From NCBI GenBank assembly GCA_039602395.1, contig JBCNJP010000007.1, positions 103,184,772 to 103,248,771 on the forward strand: a stretch of 64,000 nucleotides of DNA, given 5' to 3'. The translations under genes and the position numbers were made by a program. The stretch is from Deinandra increscens subsp. villosa. Its lineage: Eukaryota; Streptophyta; Magnoliopsida; Asterales; Asteraceae. Positions within the stretch are counted from its first letter, which is position 1; each line of letters starts with the position of its first letter. The notes under the pieces were generated by a model. The model worked only from the letters and a program-made list of their open reading frames with translations, searched no databases and was not told where the DNA came from. Below, piece by piece: positions 33,592 through 45,637 of the stretch.

Positions 33592-34154
33592 TATCCAAAT
33601 TACTCTAGTTGGTCAATTAATCGTGCAAATCGTAATCATATGGCAGCCGCACGAGATAGACAGAAAAGTTATGCCAATAAATGGAGAAGACCTTTGGAAT
33701 TTGAGGAAGGAGACAAGGTCTTGTTAAAGGTCTCACCTGGAAGGGTGTAGTACGTTTTGGTAAACGTGGTAAGTTAAACCCGAGATACATTGGGCCATTC
33801 GAGATTGTTAAGAGAATTGGTCTATCAGCTTATGAACTAAACTTACCAGAAGAGTTAAGTGGGGTACATAACGCCTTCCATGTGTCGAATTTAAAGAAAT
33901 GTTTAGCAGATGAGACATTAATCACTCCACTCGAAGAGTTGCATGTGGACGAACAACTTCGATTTATCGAAGAACCGGTAGAAATTATGGACCAGGAGGT
34001 TAAACAATTAAAACGTAGCAAGATCCCAAACGTTAAAGTTCGTTGGAACTCGAGACATGGTCCTGAATTCATGTGGGAACGCGAAGATCAGATGATGAAG
34101 AAATATCCCAGACTGTTCAAGGATCAACCTTCGTCTAGTTCAGGTACTGGTTAA
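33592..34154 (+). pseudogene. Ty3-gypsy chromovirus integrase C-terminus with chromodomain-like end
   Basis: The frame from about 33642 reads RDRQKSYANKWRRPLEFEEG, then DKVLLKVSP. One missing base near 33735 shifts it, and the second frame continues NPRYIGPFEIVKRIG, LSAYELNLPEEL and HNAFHVSNLKK. It ends with VRWNSRHGPEFMWEREDQMM and KKYPRLF, the tail typical of Tekay/Del-type chromoviruses. All upstream domains are gone. Stop at 34152. The frameshift and the truncation make it non-functional. Confidence 0.85.
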
Positions 34155-34294
34155 ATTTTCGCGGACGAAAATTCTTCAACAAGGGGATGATGTGACGACT
34201 GAGAATTTTTCTTTTCTTTTCTTTCTGTCTAGCTCATTAACTTTTACCGCGTTACGCAATTTTCGAGGACGAAAAGTCTTCAACAAGGGGATAC
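34155..34294 (+). other. Duplicated polypurine-tract region before the gypsy LTR
   Basis: TTTTCG-GGACGAAAA-TCTTCAACAAGGGGAT occurs twice (about 34157-34187 and 34260-34292). The first is followed by GATGTGACGACTG, an LTR-start-like TGTGACGAC. Only the second abuts the LTR that is actually present (TGTGACAATCC). Confidence 0.75.
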
Positions 34295-34675
34295 TGTGAC
34301 AATCCGACTTTTCAGGTCATTTTCTGATATTAACTGAACGTAAAACGTATTAAATGTTGTGTGAACATTTATGTGCTTACTGCATTGACTTTAGCAATTA
34401 GGGTTTTGTGTAATCATCACTATATGAGCATGCACTTAAGTCTAGACGTTTGATATTCTTGATTTTATGTAAATCATAAATTATGATTTCATGTGACGTT
34501 ATGTCATTTTATGTAATAATTAAACCTTTACTTTTGTGTGATATATTTATATATATATATTTTTTAAAAAAGAAAAAAAAAGGAGCACCAAAATGACCTA
34601 AATAGCCTTCATTTAATATATTTTTCCTTTGGTTTTCCAGTTTTCCAACTAAAACTTAGTTTTCCATTGAACTTA

Positions 34676-34706
<31 letters not shown>

Positions 34707-36285
34707 CCTTTTAAGTAATACATACAAATATCCTTTTGTGTGATATATTTATGATTTTATGTAACCTAATGATTTAATTACAAGCTATTATTCATGGCTT
34801 TATGTGACTTAAATATATATAAGTTATAGGTTTAAAGTCTATGATTTTATGAGAATTTAAATGGATAATTAGGGATTGTTATCCTATGATTTATGTTTCT
34901 TATAAATGTTATACAATTTATACATTTTGACGTTCCTCGTATATTCGTCATTAAAAACATCTCCCGTCAATTCCGTTAGTTGGTTAACCTGTTTATAAAC
35001 TTGGAGGGACCTTTTCGGTCTTTATTGAAACCCGTTCTCCTTACAAAACTTATGAGGGTTTATTATGTATTTGTCCCAAACTTTGTGTCAATTGTATAAG
35101 GGACTAAATCTACTAAAAGACCAAAGTCAATTTGAAAATCTTAAAGGACCGTCGATCGCCTTCGGTAACCGACCCTTCTCTTAAAAGCTCGAATTCAATC
35201 CCGTCGGTTACACTTTGTCCCAGCTAATTAGTTACCTCATTCAATCATAAGGAGAATTGAAGACCCATTTGATCATTTCCATCACCCTCACATTTCCCTC
35301 GATCCCTCTCTCTCGTTTTAGTTTTCCGACGACCCGAGAAGACCCCTGTAACACCACTGTTTCACCATTGTTCCATCACAAATCGATCACTATTGTGACC
35401 GTCGCCCTTCCTCGAGCAACTCAGGGACGTCAGTCGTGTGAAAGGAGCAGCGACAGAGAGTTTGAGTTCGAGTTCGTTCGTATTGCGGGTTCGTTTTGGT
35501 GTCTCATCTCCGACTCAAGGTAAATCACCCCCTATGTTAATCGCACGTTTTTCCTGAGTTTTCTGTGTTTTCACGATTTGCCAGTGACCGGAATAAAACT
35601 CCGGCCACCGGAGTTGTTGAATGAAGAAGATGAAGCCAGAAAGTCACGGTTTATATAAACATATGAATTGAAAGAAAAATTTCTGGAAGCTCTACCCGAA
35701 CTTTGTTTATAACAAGATGGTGACCCGCCCGCGCTTCACGGCGGGCCACCCATTTTCCAAAACGCCGTGGCCAAAGTCGAAAACTCTAAAAGTGATTTAA
35801 AAGTTGACCACTTGCGCTTAAGTCTGAAAAAAATACCACATGTACATGACACGCGGCCTAACACCCATTTTTTAAAACGCTGTGAGCAAAGTCAAAAACT
35901 TTAAAAGTGGTCTGAAAGTTGACCACTGCGCGTTGCGGCGGGTCACCTTTTAACGACGCTTCGCGGCGGGCCACCCATTTTCCAAAACGCCATGGTCAAA
36001 GTCGAAAACTCTAAAAGTGAATTAAAAGTTAACCACGTTTCGTAAAAACATTGGCCTAACACGTAGCCACGTATCGTCATACGTGACCTAACACATGACC
36101 ACGTGTCGCAAAAGTATTGACCTACATATGACACGTGTCAGGCCACATAACCAATCTATTATTGAATGAACATGACACGTGTCATGTTATTAGTGGTGGA
36201 ACATGACACGTGTCATGTTCCTATTGGTTATCATATGAATAGTGGATTTTGAGTGTGAACCACCCATTCATTATTGTAAATATAT
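34295..36285 (+). repeat. Gypsy LTR (single LTR, ~2 kb)
   Basis: It starts TGTGACAATCCGACTTTTCA after the purine tract. The first 250 bp match, inverted, the segment at about 59830-60111. It contains TA microsatellites (34553-34560, 34680-34706). Around 35710-36040 three units share GCGGGCCACCCATTTTCCAA and GTCGAAAACTCTAAAAGTG. The 3' limit is set only by the reappearance of the 162-bp repeat sequence at 36287. Confidence 0.65.
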
Positions 36286-36321
36286 ATAATATCGGAACGC
36301 AATTCATTTAACTAACAAAAA

Positions 36322-36850
36322 ATGCGTACCAATTTTGTAATTTAGTCGAGTGGCACTTTTGTAATTTAGGTGTGACAATTTTGTAATTTAGTAGTGACAA
36401 TTTTGTAATTAAGTAGGACAATTTGATGAATTTAGTACTAGGTAAAATTCATTCCAAGTGTTGAGTATCGGAGAGTTACATTAACTAAGTTTGTTGTACC
36501 TTATTAAATCATGGGGTTGTGTCACCTCATTTCAAGTAGTAGTATATGTTTTTGATGTTTCATATGTATTCTTAATCAAGCTTCAGTCGCGCAACAAGCG
36601 CGTTTGAATACTCGTCTCAGATTCAACAAATGATATCATAGCCACTCTTATCTTTGAATAATCTTAAAGTCTAGTGAACGGTTCCGAGAAAATCATCTTT
36701 CAGAGAAATAAAGTAATAAACTATGTAAGAAGTTTTTCCAAATTTTTGTTATCATGTTGGTCTCAGGAAAGGATTTTCTTCTAAGTTTCATACTTATAAA
36801 AGGACATGTTTTTGGTTTCCTTTCTACTGCTATCGATAGCGTGGCCATTT
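36322..36850. other. Intergenic, 3' side of DGAT2
   Basis: Contains TTTTGTAATTTAG repeated four times (36330-36425). Otherwise no coding signal. The segment next to 36850 is presumably DGAT2 3' UTR. Confidence 0.5.
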
Positions 36851-39800
36851 TTACATAATTCTTAACTGGAGATGAGGATAACCCGCTCGTGCTTTATGCC
36901 TCTCGAATAAATCTTTAACTGCATCCACGTACTGCGTATGTACTTCTGAAACCTGCAATATGCTTTCGAAATCAGTTCCAAAAACCAAATACGGATTTCG
37001 TTTGTTTATACTACACATAACAAAGAAAGAGAATCTAAAGCAGATTTATCAACTATAGTACCTCTTCCATTGTAGGTTTTGTGTTTTTCTTGAAATGTAT
37101 CGGTCTACCGACTACCACATGCATCGGTTTCTGGTAGGGTATAGGAGACCTGAACAAAGATAACCCACAAACTGTTAAATGATGTGCACATATAACTGAA
37201 AATAGTAAAATCAAATGAAGTGCACATACCCTAGTATACCCCAGAAAAAAACCGGAGTGAACTTTATAGCCCGAGACAACTTCAGGAACACTTTCCCCCG
37301 TGGCTTCCACCACTTGTAAACATAGGACTGCAGTATGCAAGACATTTGGTTGTCAAAAAATAAGCCAATGCACGAAAACAGGCGGATAACTATAGAGAAT
37401 TGGGTAGCATCAAGACCGACAAGAGTTATACCTGACCGAAACCAAAAACTGGAACCAAGGGGGAGTTGGTCTCCATTGCAAGTCGTACAAATCCTTTTCT
37501 TGCTTTAAGAAAGGCGACCTGTGGAAATTTATTATGTTAGATCATCTCTAGGTCGATTAACCCACCATATAACAAAATAAAAAATAATAATAAAAATACT
37601 TTTATTGGTATGAACACAATCTCGATCAAGAGCTAGTTATGTGCAAACTGCAAACGGGTCAAATGGTTTTAATCCATGAAACCTTCTAAATCATTTTAAT
37701 CAAAAAATTAGATTATTATTGAATAGTGTATTTTAATGCTTCTGATGGGTACTCCAGCTTATCTCAATCTAACCCATAACAAACGATTTACATAGTTTGA
37801 ACCTCACCCGCTCATCTGCCACCTCTACTTGTAAGTTAGACCCCGTTATTTTAATTCCTGGATTCGCCACTGATCACGATCGCATGAAATGTAATAGTAA
37901 CTGTGTTAGACCAATGTTCAAGTGACCGGTCCAAGAGAGGATACTAATTACTAAAGCACTAAATACATATTGATATCAATACAAAATCACAGTTGGATTG
38001 ACTGTACTAAATTTAATATTTGAAAATATATATAAATATAATATATAAATAAAAAGAAACTTGATATTATTAATGATGGTTGAGAGGAATAAAAAGACAG
38101 AAGAAAGAGTGATACCAGACTACACATTTTTAGAAAGTTACCAACCAGGCTTCTCGTTATTAGAATGATGGTTGAGAGGAATAAAAAGTTACAAAAACAG
38201 AAGAAAGAGTGATACCAGACCAAACATTTTTAGAAAGTTACCAACCAGGCTTCTGGTTTTTAGAATGATGGTTGACAGGAATAGAAAGTTACAAACACAG
38301 AAGAAAGAGTGATACCAGACTAAACATTTTTAGTAAGTTACCAACCAGGCTTCTCACTCTTGAAAACCTATTGCCTTAAAAGTACATAATTATTGACTTG
38401 ACTCGATGGAAATTGAACACCAAGCATTTCTATCTTAACATCTGTGGTAAGTACAAAGTTGCTATAGTTAAATACATTAATTAGGTGTTTGAATAGAAGA
38501 AATCCTATAAAACGTTTTTTTGAGAATTGTACCTCGGAATCATGCTCCATGTAAAATGTCTCCTGCACTCCACCTGGTATGACTATGCAGCTATAACCAG
38601 CTTTTAGGAGAGAGGAGAAATTTTTCCTTGTTGCAGCCGTTAGTCCAAGCCATGTCCATATATGCCTCAGGAATGGTGTGTAGAACACCTGTGTGTATGT
38701 GAAATGAGATATATAAGAGACGAAAGTGGAGCAACATCATAACCAGAGATGGCTAAATGGGTAGGTTTCTAACGGGTTTTTTTGTGGAGATCGAACCATG
38801 TCGGTGCGGGTTTACCCACAAAACCTTTTCGACCGGTTTTTTAATCTTCTCTACAAACAATTAGTTTTAAGCGTGCTTTTGCAATGTTATTTTGATAAAA
38901 GGTTTAGTAGGTTGCGTGAATTAAAATTCAGGTTTTTTAAATATCTTGCTAGCCCCAGTTGGTATAAAATCTTTTTTGCCGTTAAAAAAATGAACCTAAA
39001 GCAATCCTTTCATAAGTAAACGGGTCGAAATGGCCACCTCTAATCATAATAATAATTACAATAATAAGAGTATTAATAATAATAATAGCAATAATAGTAA
39101 CATAAACAACAACGGTACTAATAATAATATTTGGAACTTCTATAGCATCAGGGGTAGCAAGTCTTACAGCGGTACTTGCAAGGACCTTTATTTTAGGAAG
39201 AGGCATAAAACCCGTAAGATCTGCCAATGCGACAACTCCAATCGGCCAAACTGAGTGAGGCTCATACCCAAAAACTGCATGATGAATGGCATATGTTATA
39301 TTTATATTACTAACAAATAACAAAGAGGACTATGAATCATGAGCTAATACACTAAAGGAATCTGTGAATCACGTTTAACTACGATTCTTTATGTTTCAAA
39401 ATTCAGACTGAAACTTTAAGTTACAAGGCAAAAGAAGCCGTACTCTTTTGCTTGGAAAGACATAGTTTCTTTTGGTGCTCGTATTATTAGAAAATGATGT
39501 TCTTGTACAAGAGGAATAGAAATATTCATGAACATAACAATTGAAGATAGGAGAAGCAAAGAAGTCAAGTTGTCAAAGAGAAAAAGAAAAAAAGGAACGC
39601 GTCCACATGTCTGCTTTACTTTTTCACCCCTTAGTAATTATCAATTGGAGTTAGCAACTTTTAATGTGATCCACAAGTTTCTTTACTCTATCCTTTTAAG
39701 GGCTGTTTAATCAATAATTTAACAATTCTATTAAACCATAGTTCAAGCCATGTGTTACATTGATCGGTGACGGAGAGAGTACTAGAAATCTTAAGTTTCA

Positions 39801-41488
39801 GCATTTGCACATTTCAACCTTCTTCTTTAGACCCCTAAAAAGGTTGGAAGAATAGTTACAAACTTGCCCATAGAATTTCAAATTTGCCCTGTGCCATGTG
39901 ACTGTAACTCCCGATATTATAAACACGCGACTGAAAAAAATACCCAAAAGTGCTCGGAACCAGTACCACACACGCACACACAGCTCCATATCTATCCTGT
40001 AAATTCACTCCTGTATTTATTATTGTTATTGTATTTATTATTGTTATTTTTGTTTAAGAGTGAATTCTGACATGATCAACCTACACAACCTGCTAAATGT
40101 GTACCCTGGATCAATAAATCTGATATACTGTCCAAGACACCTAACAAATCACATGGCCAGTTGGCCACTGGACCCTGTTTTGTTATTCTAAATTAGGAAT
40201 TCTACTCCTCACGTTACCATCTCTATGTATTCCTTTAATTCTCTACTAGCTATCACCACTAAGATCCGGTTCTAGACATAACACCTTGGGCGTTACAATC
40301 CATGCTATAGAAACACACACTGTGTAGTCAAACTAATTTTCCATAGTGCTCACTGATACAAATATCTACAGTTTAGAACCACTACGGTTCACAGTTAGTT
40401 ACCAACATTTCATCTCTAAGTCAGATGGTGTCGATTTTCAACCAAACAATAGTAATACACACCGTATACCACCAAAATCTCTGATATGCATCGGTTATAT
40501 AAGTTGCAAACCGTGTCAATAACAAACTCAAAAATATAAAAAATATCAAGAACATAAGGTACTTAATTACCATAAGCCTGATCAGGGATGAAAGCTTTGT
40601 AATCCTCCACATATAGAGTAACAGGGAAAAAGCCAACAGCATGCTTGCATATGTATCTAAAATTGAGAGACATAAAACTATAAATTATACAGTAATACCA
40701 TCTGCTACAATTACTAAAATTAAACAATCAACAAGTAGCTCCCAAACTTGACATCACAAACATAAGGTTCTATTTTCTTTAATCGATTCCGTTGGTTCGA
40801 TCACTTGCTTGAAGTGATCCACCTGCTATCCCGGTCCAATCGATCCATATTTATCAACAATATATACTGGAAAGATTTTAATTTTAACATGCAGTCTTAA
40901 ATTAGTTCAAATTCAGACTACTATACTGACTGAAACAATCCATGATTCACTGACACCTATAAATTTGACGATTTGATTCGTAAGATACTCAAAGCAGGAT
41001 AGACAATTTGGGCGAAATTTTGTGGTACCATGATCATGCCTAATTTAGGGCATTAATTGCACCAATCATGCTACAATATACTAAATCATCATAGATTCAT
41101 AGGTATTCACCTGCCTAAAGCTCTTCCCCATCTACTCCTCTCGTTAATCGGGATCACAATTAAGATCGCCAGCATTCCGATCACTCTAAAAAAACATCAC
41201 AATTCACAATAACAAACAGCCATAAATCAGAGATTGAAAAACAAATTGAAATGAAAAACAAATCATGCTTATAGCTTACAGGAAGAATTTGTGAAGAGGA
41301 AGGAAGAAGAAAGAACTGAGAACGATAAAACCGTTGAGATGTACGGAACCTAGCCAAGCTACCATTGCGAGTACGGTGTGAACGAGCGGCTGTGTTTTTC
41401 CGGTGAACTCCGCCGGTGATGGTTTAGGCGTCTGCGGCGGAGGTGGCGGAGCTCCGTTCGTCTCCTCCTCCTCCGTCGTCGTCGTCAT
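36851..41488 (-). CDS. DGAT2: Diacylglycerol O-acyltransferase 2 (DGAT2), nine exons, intact
   Basis: Exons on the minus strand: 41488-41280, 41185-41111, 40656-40571, 39274-39168, 38688-38533, 37518-37432, 37327-37230, 37149-37062, 36952-36851. They total 1008 nt, giving 335 residues and TAA. All introns are GT-AG and all phases agree. The protein has two hydrophobic N-terminal segments (about residues 38-63 and 70-84). It then carries the plant DGAT2 active-site block YEPHSVWPIGV (128-131 EPHS), PGGVQE at 197-202, RKGFVRLAME, VPVFGFGQ to residue 240, YKWWKP, GSPIPY at 273, HVVVGRPI and LFERHK at 317-322. DGAT2 transfers an acyl group from acyl-CoA to diacylglycerol in the ER membrane, the last step of triacylglycerol synthesis. 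Upstream in-frame ATGs exist to 41668, but they lie at or before the TATA box. ATG 41488 fits the family length. Confidence 0.95.
38072..38360. repeat. ~100-bp minisatellite in DGAT2 intron 5, three units
   Basis: Three units share ATGATGGTTGAGAGGAATA, GAAAGAGTGATACCAGAC and AAGTTACCAACCAGGCTTCT. They lie between exon 5 and exon 6, so they are transcribed but spliced out. Confidence 0.85.
39035..39135. repeat. Degenerate AAT microsatellite in DGAT2 intron 4
   Basis: About 100 bp of imperfect AAT/ATA units just downstream of exon 4 in transcription order. No effect on the frame. Confidence 0.8.
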
Positions 41489-42230
41489 GAGAAGAGTGGT
41501 ACGGTACGCTTCGGGAGTTGTACAAATGGTGATTTGGAAGTTAGAAGAGTCAAGAAGGGTTGGTTGACTTGGGCGACAAACACAATGCCCACATGTGTGA
41601 TGCCTGCCCGCCTGTTTTCCTAACCATTCATTCATCATTTTATGTTTATTTATAGAGGGGTTAAACATTACAAGAAATTAATAAAATATTATTTTAATCT
41701 TTTATGAGTTGGTATTATGGTTTTTATCATGTAACAAGTTATCTAAACCAAAGTTTATTACCTAAAGAATAAAAGTATTATACTTAAAGATCAATAGGAT
41801 AAAAAAAAGTAAAACAACTCATAATTATCAACAAATTGATAACACGATAACATGAAACATTCATCACAATATTTACTACGATCTACAAGGTTACGTTTAT
41901 ATAGATTCAACAAAGCGATGAATCATAAACACTCAAAGCAGTAAAAACGGAGATGATGAAGCCCTAACTCTCTCACAGAGAAAACAAGAAGACGAAGAAG
42001 ATAGTTTGGGGTTCTAATTAACCATAAACGCATAAACGTTTAATTTATAGCTCCAACCGCATATCGGGTATCTAGTTGCCTCCATCCGGATAGTCTTGAC
42101 CCGTGAACACTCCAAAAGCTTAGCCCATCGCAACCCCATTCTGATTTAAGTTTCATGAATATAAAAAAAACAAACAACCCTTAGAGAAAAATAAATAATA
42201 TGTAATGTCGTTGAATTGGTACATCCCCCC
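41489..42230 (-). promoter_or_regulatory. DGAT2 promoter and 5' UTR
   Basis: On the minus strand CTCTATAAATAAAC at about 41645-41660 is a clear TATA box about 160-170 bp before the start codon. The 5' UTR is therefore probably about 130 nt. The whole block to about 42210 has a diverged second copy at 61572-62260. Confidence 0.7.
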
Positions 42231-42268
42231 CCCCCCCCCAACCTAATTCAACACACGCAAGGGGTCAC

Positions 42269-42635
42269 TGTTAGAGCATATTCCTATGTTACAATGTGTC
42301 TCGTGTATTGTATCTAGATCAGAACATGTGAGTGAGTCTTAGTGTCTACTTACCATAGGCAGCGTACCAATGGTATGTCTCATGGTACGGTTGTCAGCAT
42401 ACCAATGGTATGTTGGTTGGTACGTCGGGTAAGTTGCATACTATAAATAGTTCGTGTTAAAGAGAGTTAACAAGTTCTGTCACTTGAGTCATCTTAACTG
42501 TGTGTAATTGAGTCTCTCTCTCTCTATAACTCTTTGTAATTTCTAAGTGAAATCAATAAAGCAAAGCTTTATTTACATCGTGTTCATTGCGTTTGATCTA
42601 ATCATGCAGTAGTAAGATCCGTCCGTGTACTTACA
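42269..42635 (+). repeat. 5' LTR of the 18.5-kb copia element
   Basis: It contains ACTATAAATAGTTCG (TATA) near 42440. It also has near-palindromes of the leader word, for example CATACCAATGGTATG (7-bp arms). More diverged from its partner than the other LTR pairs in the window. Confidence 0.93.
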
Positions 42636-42654
42636 AATGGTATCAGAGCACTGC
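42636..42654 (+). promoter_or_regulatory. Primer-binding site, initiator tRNA-Met type
   Basis: AATGGTATCAGAGCACTGC lies directly after the LTR, with an intact TGGTATCAGAGC. Confidence 0.9.
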
Positions 42655-42848
42655 TTTGATTTGATCAAATTCGGATTTGTCTAGTGAGAGAAAGTGGGTT
42701 CTGATCATTTTTCATCAATTTTTCTCAAATCTGAGTGTTTCTGATGATGAAATTGATTTCTAAACCTTCCTAGTGTGTTTGCGTTCCTAACTGCTGCAAA
42801 TTACAGCTCAAAACGTCAAAATTTTAAAAAATCAGTCGATTTGTCTTT

Positions 42849-43134
42849 GGTACGCTCGATGAGTTTCATGGTACGCTGGATGATCCACTGGTATGCAAGG
42901 AAATCTTCATAGAGTGTTTGGTACGCTAAGCGTTGGTACGGAAGACAATCTTCAACGGTGGTACGCGACGGTTATTTTTGGTCCGCAAGCAGTTACGGCG
43001 TACCAAAGTGGCACGCTACTGTTCATTGGTACGCTGATTTGGTTTGGTCCGGTTCTTGGTACGCTGAAGGTAACTGGTACGTAGTTGGTCCGGTAAAGGT
43101 TTTTGGTACGGAAGTCGATTGTTTGGTATGCTGG
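42849..43134 (+). repeat. Leader array of the word GGTACGC
   Basis: About fifteen TTGGTACGC-like words (GGTACGC, GGTACGG, GGTCCGC, GGTATGC, with one inverted GCGTACC) lie at irregular spacing in 286 bp, starting about 200 bp after the primer site. Related words recur in both LTRs. Confidence 0.85.
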
Positions 43135-43330
43135 CAGAAAAGTGACGTTCACTAAAATTGACGTAACTTGAGTTCTGTATTGAGTTACGGAGCCCAATAC
43201 CAGCCAAAACGGCCGTCTCGACGAGATCTACACTTTTACTCGCCAGTACCCTCCGTTTCGCCACCAAAATCCATCTTTAAGACCTTCGTTTTTGAGTTTA
43301 AAGTTTTAACGTTCAATTTTTAACTTCAAA

Positions 43331-43624
43331 ATGAGCGATTTTCAAGCATTTACAGCTGCTCAGACTTCAGTGCAAATCATGATGAATTATGATAACGAAA
43401 TAGGAACAACTCAGAAAGTTCCCAAGTTGCTAAAGTTAGAGGATTACCATAATTGGAAGAAACGATTTGAATCATACATTTTTTCTCAATATGTTGATTG
43501 TTGGATTCCGATTGAAAAGAAGTATGAGTATCCAATGCTAAGTGCTAGAAAGCCAAAGATGATAAGTGATTTTGATTCTGAAGAAAGAAAACGTTTTGCA
43601 ATAGTTGCTATGATAGAGCATTAA
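43331..43624 (+). pseudogene. Copia gag N-terminal fragment
   Basis: 97 residues: MSDFQAFTAAQTS, then KVPKLLKLEDYHNWKKRFES and YIFSQYVDCWIPI. The L-x-DYHNWK-x-RFE pattern is the start of plant copia gag (Retrotran_gag/UBN2). It stops at 43622 without the central and zinc-knuckle parts. Beyond the stop the similarity is lost. Confidence 0.8.
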
Positions 43625-43639
43625 TAGATATACAAATGT

Positions 43640-45637
43640 ATGGATATTTTGGTGAACCCAATGCGTAAGAAGGGAAAATACAGGTCGATAGTACAATTAG
43701 CTATAGATAACAAGAAGTTCATGCTCGATGAGTGTATATAGAGTTTCCATGAAAAGCTTTGTATTGTTACTGTGATTGAGGCACATGGTAGTCTCATCAT
43801 CAATGGTGTTAACTATTTGAAAGGCTAACCAAAAGTGTAACACCTTCCGGTTCGAAGCTTAGAAGCTTGTTTAAGACATAAAGGATTACAGAAGCGCGAG
43901 AATCGGAAATTGCTGGTTGCTAAATCATGAAAGGTTTGAATTATGCAGACAAAAGTATATAGTACAAGCTCAGGAGATTAATCGGAATAGTCCTTACGTT
44001 AAAACTGGGAGTCATTAGTTTGAAAATCAGGAAGGCTCTTCACAAACATTTCCCCCACTAGAGATACATGTGCTTGTGGTAGGGTAGGCAATTTATACAA
44101 TCGTGATGATGATGCTGGCAACAAGTTTTGTTTCGCATCAGAATATCAGGGAGTATGAATCTTAGGATGGTAATTAACTTCACAAAAGTTCCAGCCAAGA
44201 AATATGTTCTAGTGCTCGCGATATATGATTTTATATAACACGTTTATCCGTTGTTGCATGGGTAATCGTCTGGTGAATGTATATTCGAGTTGTCTCACGA
44301 TCGTAAAGTTCCCGGGAGATATGGTCGGTAAATTCGTGAAGGTAGAATTATGATTCAATACGAATTCAAACCAGTCAAATATTTCGTCAAGATTTTTCAT
44401 AGTCTAAGTACACGAGTGAAAACGATGTCCCTTCAGGACTAGCATTCATAATATGTTTCAGAAGAGTTCTCAAAGGGATTAGAATCCATATATAGGAGAG
44501 ATAAGATCATGCGCGATAACGTTTATAAATATAGATGACTTCGATCATCCGGTTGAGTTCAACATGTTCAACATTCAATACCAACAGGGAGAAATTTTTT
44601 TACAGGAATTTGGCTTGCCTAGTAGGATTCTCCAGGATTTCCATATACTGCAAATTACATTTACATGTGCACCTGTAATTGTGATTTACTTTATATGATC
44701 ACCCTAGTACCTCTTACTTCATCTTCCAGGTATGGTGTGATCACTAACCCATGGTTATCTTGACCAGAATTTGTTAAAGAGGCAAGTTTCGAGAATAAAA
44801 TGTTCGCTTTAATTGGAATGACCCACCCAAAGCGAGTCAGTCTGAAATTTAGCTCAATAGGATCTGAAAAGGGTTTATCACGCATACCGACTTGATCACC
44901 AATCAGATATATATGAGAAAAGAAAAAAATCAGTCAGTTTACATCAAGTACTGTTTAGTTTATAAGAGTCTCATTCAGGTTGCTTCATTCCAACGCAACC
45001 ATGCGATAGAAACGAGAAGTGAAAGATCTTAGAAGATCAGAGCAAATGTGAAAAGATCAGGATAACGAAGGCAGATACAAGTGTCCCATGGGCAACCACT
45101 TGAATTCAAACAATGTTGCCATTGCCTAAAGTTAAATGATCGCACTATTAGCACGTCATGATTACGTTTTCAGAACATGAGAGTTCAGTGATGCAGGTAG
45201 GTCAGGTTTAGCAAGAATCTCACACACTAGGAGAAAAAGGTTTAAGAACATGAAGAGGTATCACAACACCTTCCTAAGTAAGCACTCGCCCAATTTCTAG
45301 GTACTACGCCCAGTCCTTCAGTCTATAATAATCCCGAGCAGCAAACGACTCGACAAGAGTGAAGATGATCCTCTGATCTGATTCGACGTCTCGTCGTCCA
45401 TGGCTGTGAACCAAGAGGTACACGACACAGAGAGGTTAGGGAAAATGACTCAATCATAACTGGCTCCTCGTCGTAAGTATAAGGGGATTGGATGATGTAA
45501 ACGACTTATCTAAACCAGATGCGTGCAGGAGTGAGTATCACGATGCATGAGAAAAATGTTTAGGTGTGCAACTAATGCAAAACAGTTACAGTCTAAGACG
45601 AATCTTAGTTCGCTGCAACCATGACTCTATATCAATC
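43640..45637 (-). other. Unrecognised sequence, probably decayed interior of a minus-strand gypsy element
   Basis: No ORF over 70 residues with a family signature. At the right edge GATTGATATAGAGTCATGG (minus strand) resembles TTGGTATCAGAGC with transition-type changes. It adjoins the LTR at 45638, so this is the expected leader side of that element. Confidence 0.4.

Noticed and set aside
41489..41668. N-terminal extension of DGAT2 to the ATG at 41668
   Set aside because: The upstream ATGs overlap or precede the TATA box. The extension is cysteine-rich and unlike the family. ATG 41488 gives the expected length.
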